Source: an uncultured Eremococcus sp. (GTDB lineage: Bacteria > Bacillota > Bacilli > Lactobacillales > Aerococcaceae). From it: a stretch of 32,774 nt of DNA. Positions 32,647 to 32,774 of the stretch are shown here, piece by piece. The notes below the pieces were generated by a model. That model was not told the DNA's origin, ran no database searches, and saw only the letters and a list, made by a program, of their open reading frames with translations. Location of the stretch: NCBI GenBank assembly GCA_943914835.1, contig CALUDO010000011.1:1-32774 (forward strand), read 5' to 3'. Each line of letters starts with the position of its first letter. Positions within the stretch are counted from its first letter, which is position 1. A program made the position numbers and the translations under genes.

Positions 32647-32774
32647 AAGTAGAGAGCCTAGCCTGCATCCATGGAAAGCCATTCCCTAGGGGTAGGGTCT
32701 ATCAATATGAAAATTAACTGAGAGAAAAATCCAGAATATCTTATTTTTTTGTTAGAAATGCTTAACATCATGAT

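Overview
This window looks like vertically inherited chromosome of a low-to-moderate GC Gram-positive bacterium (Bacillota). Three things point to Lactobacillales: T-box leaders on leuS and pheST, a PepV dipeptidase, and gene order resembling blocks of the Bacillus subtilis chromosome. An Aerococcaceae-type organism is my best guess, but I cannot prove it from sequence alone. There is no transposase, phage gene, CRISPR array or rRNA gene.

Layout. 1-672: seven tRNA genes (Ile-GAT, Ser-GCT, Glu-TTC, Ser-TGA, fMet-CAT, Asp-GTC, Gly-TCC), none with an encoded CCA end, closed by a terminator. 673-4908: a PEP/pyruvate operon with pyruvate phosphate dikinase, a CcpN-type HTH-CBS repressor and the dikinase regulatory protein, under a strong promoter flanked by a 12-bp repeat. 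4916-5716 (-): an unrecognised nine-helix membrane protein. 5853-7627: metK and, convergent to it, the MnmM/YtqB methyltransferase. 7675-14472: a leucine T-box followed by leuS, a MurJ/YtgP-type flippase with a roughly 550-residue acidic N-terminal extension, and an RsuA-type pseudouridine synthase. 14584-17462: pepV, a YsgA/RlmP-type rRNA methyltransferase and an HD-domain protein. 17463-21242: a phenylalanine T-box and pheS-pheT.

21243-26613 holds an ABC importer laid out like ugpBAEC (binding protein, two permeases, ATPase). It ends with a metallophosphoesterase where E. coli has UgpQ. Upstream are TTTACA direct repeats with 11-bp periodicity that match the TTHAYA form of Bacillus PhoP boxes, so a phosphate-starvation glycerophosphodiester or polyol-phosphate scavenging operon is a reasonable hypothesis. 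The binding protein has a classical signal peptide but no lipobox cysteine. This cassette, with a YbaK-type deacylase and an ElaA acetyltransferase, lies between pheT and rnhC, which are close neighbours in B. subtilis.

27704-32599: the conserved rnhC / zapA-cvpA-mutS2-trxA block. polX, which lies between cvpA and mutS2 in B. subtilis, is absent, and a terminator-like hairpin occupies the gap. The last roughly 130 bases hold no feature I can support.

Most genes are housekeeping genes for translation, tRNA/rRNA modification, SAM synthesis, division and repair. The parts least explained by known templates are the MurJ extension, the ugp-like cassette with its leader, the dikinase operator repeats and the nine-helix protein.
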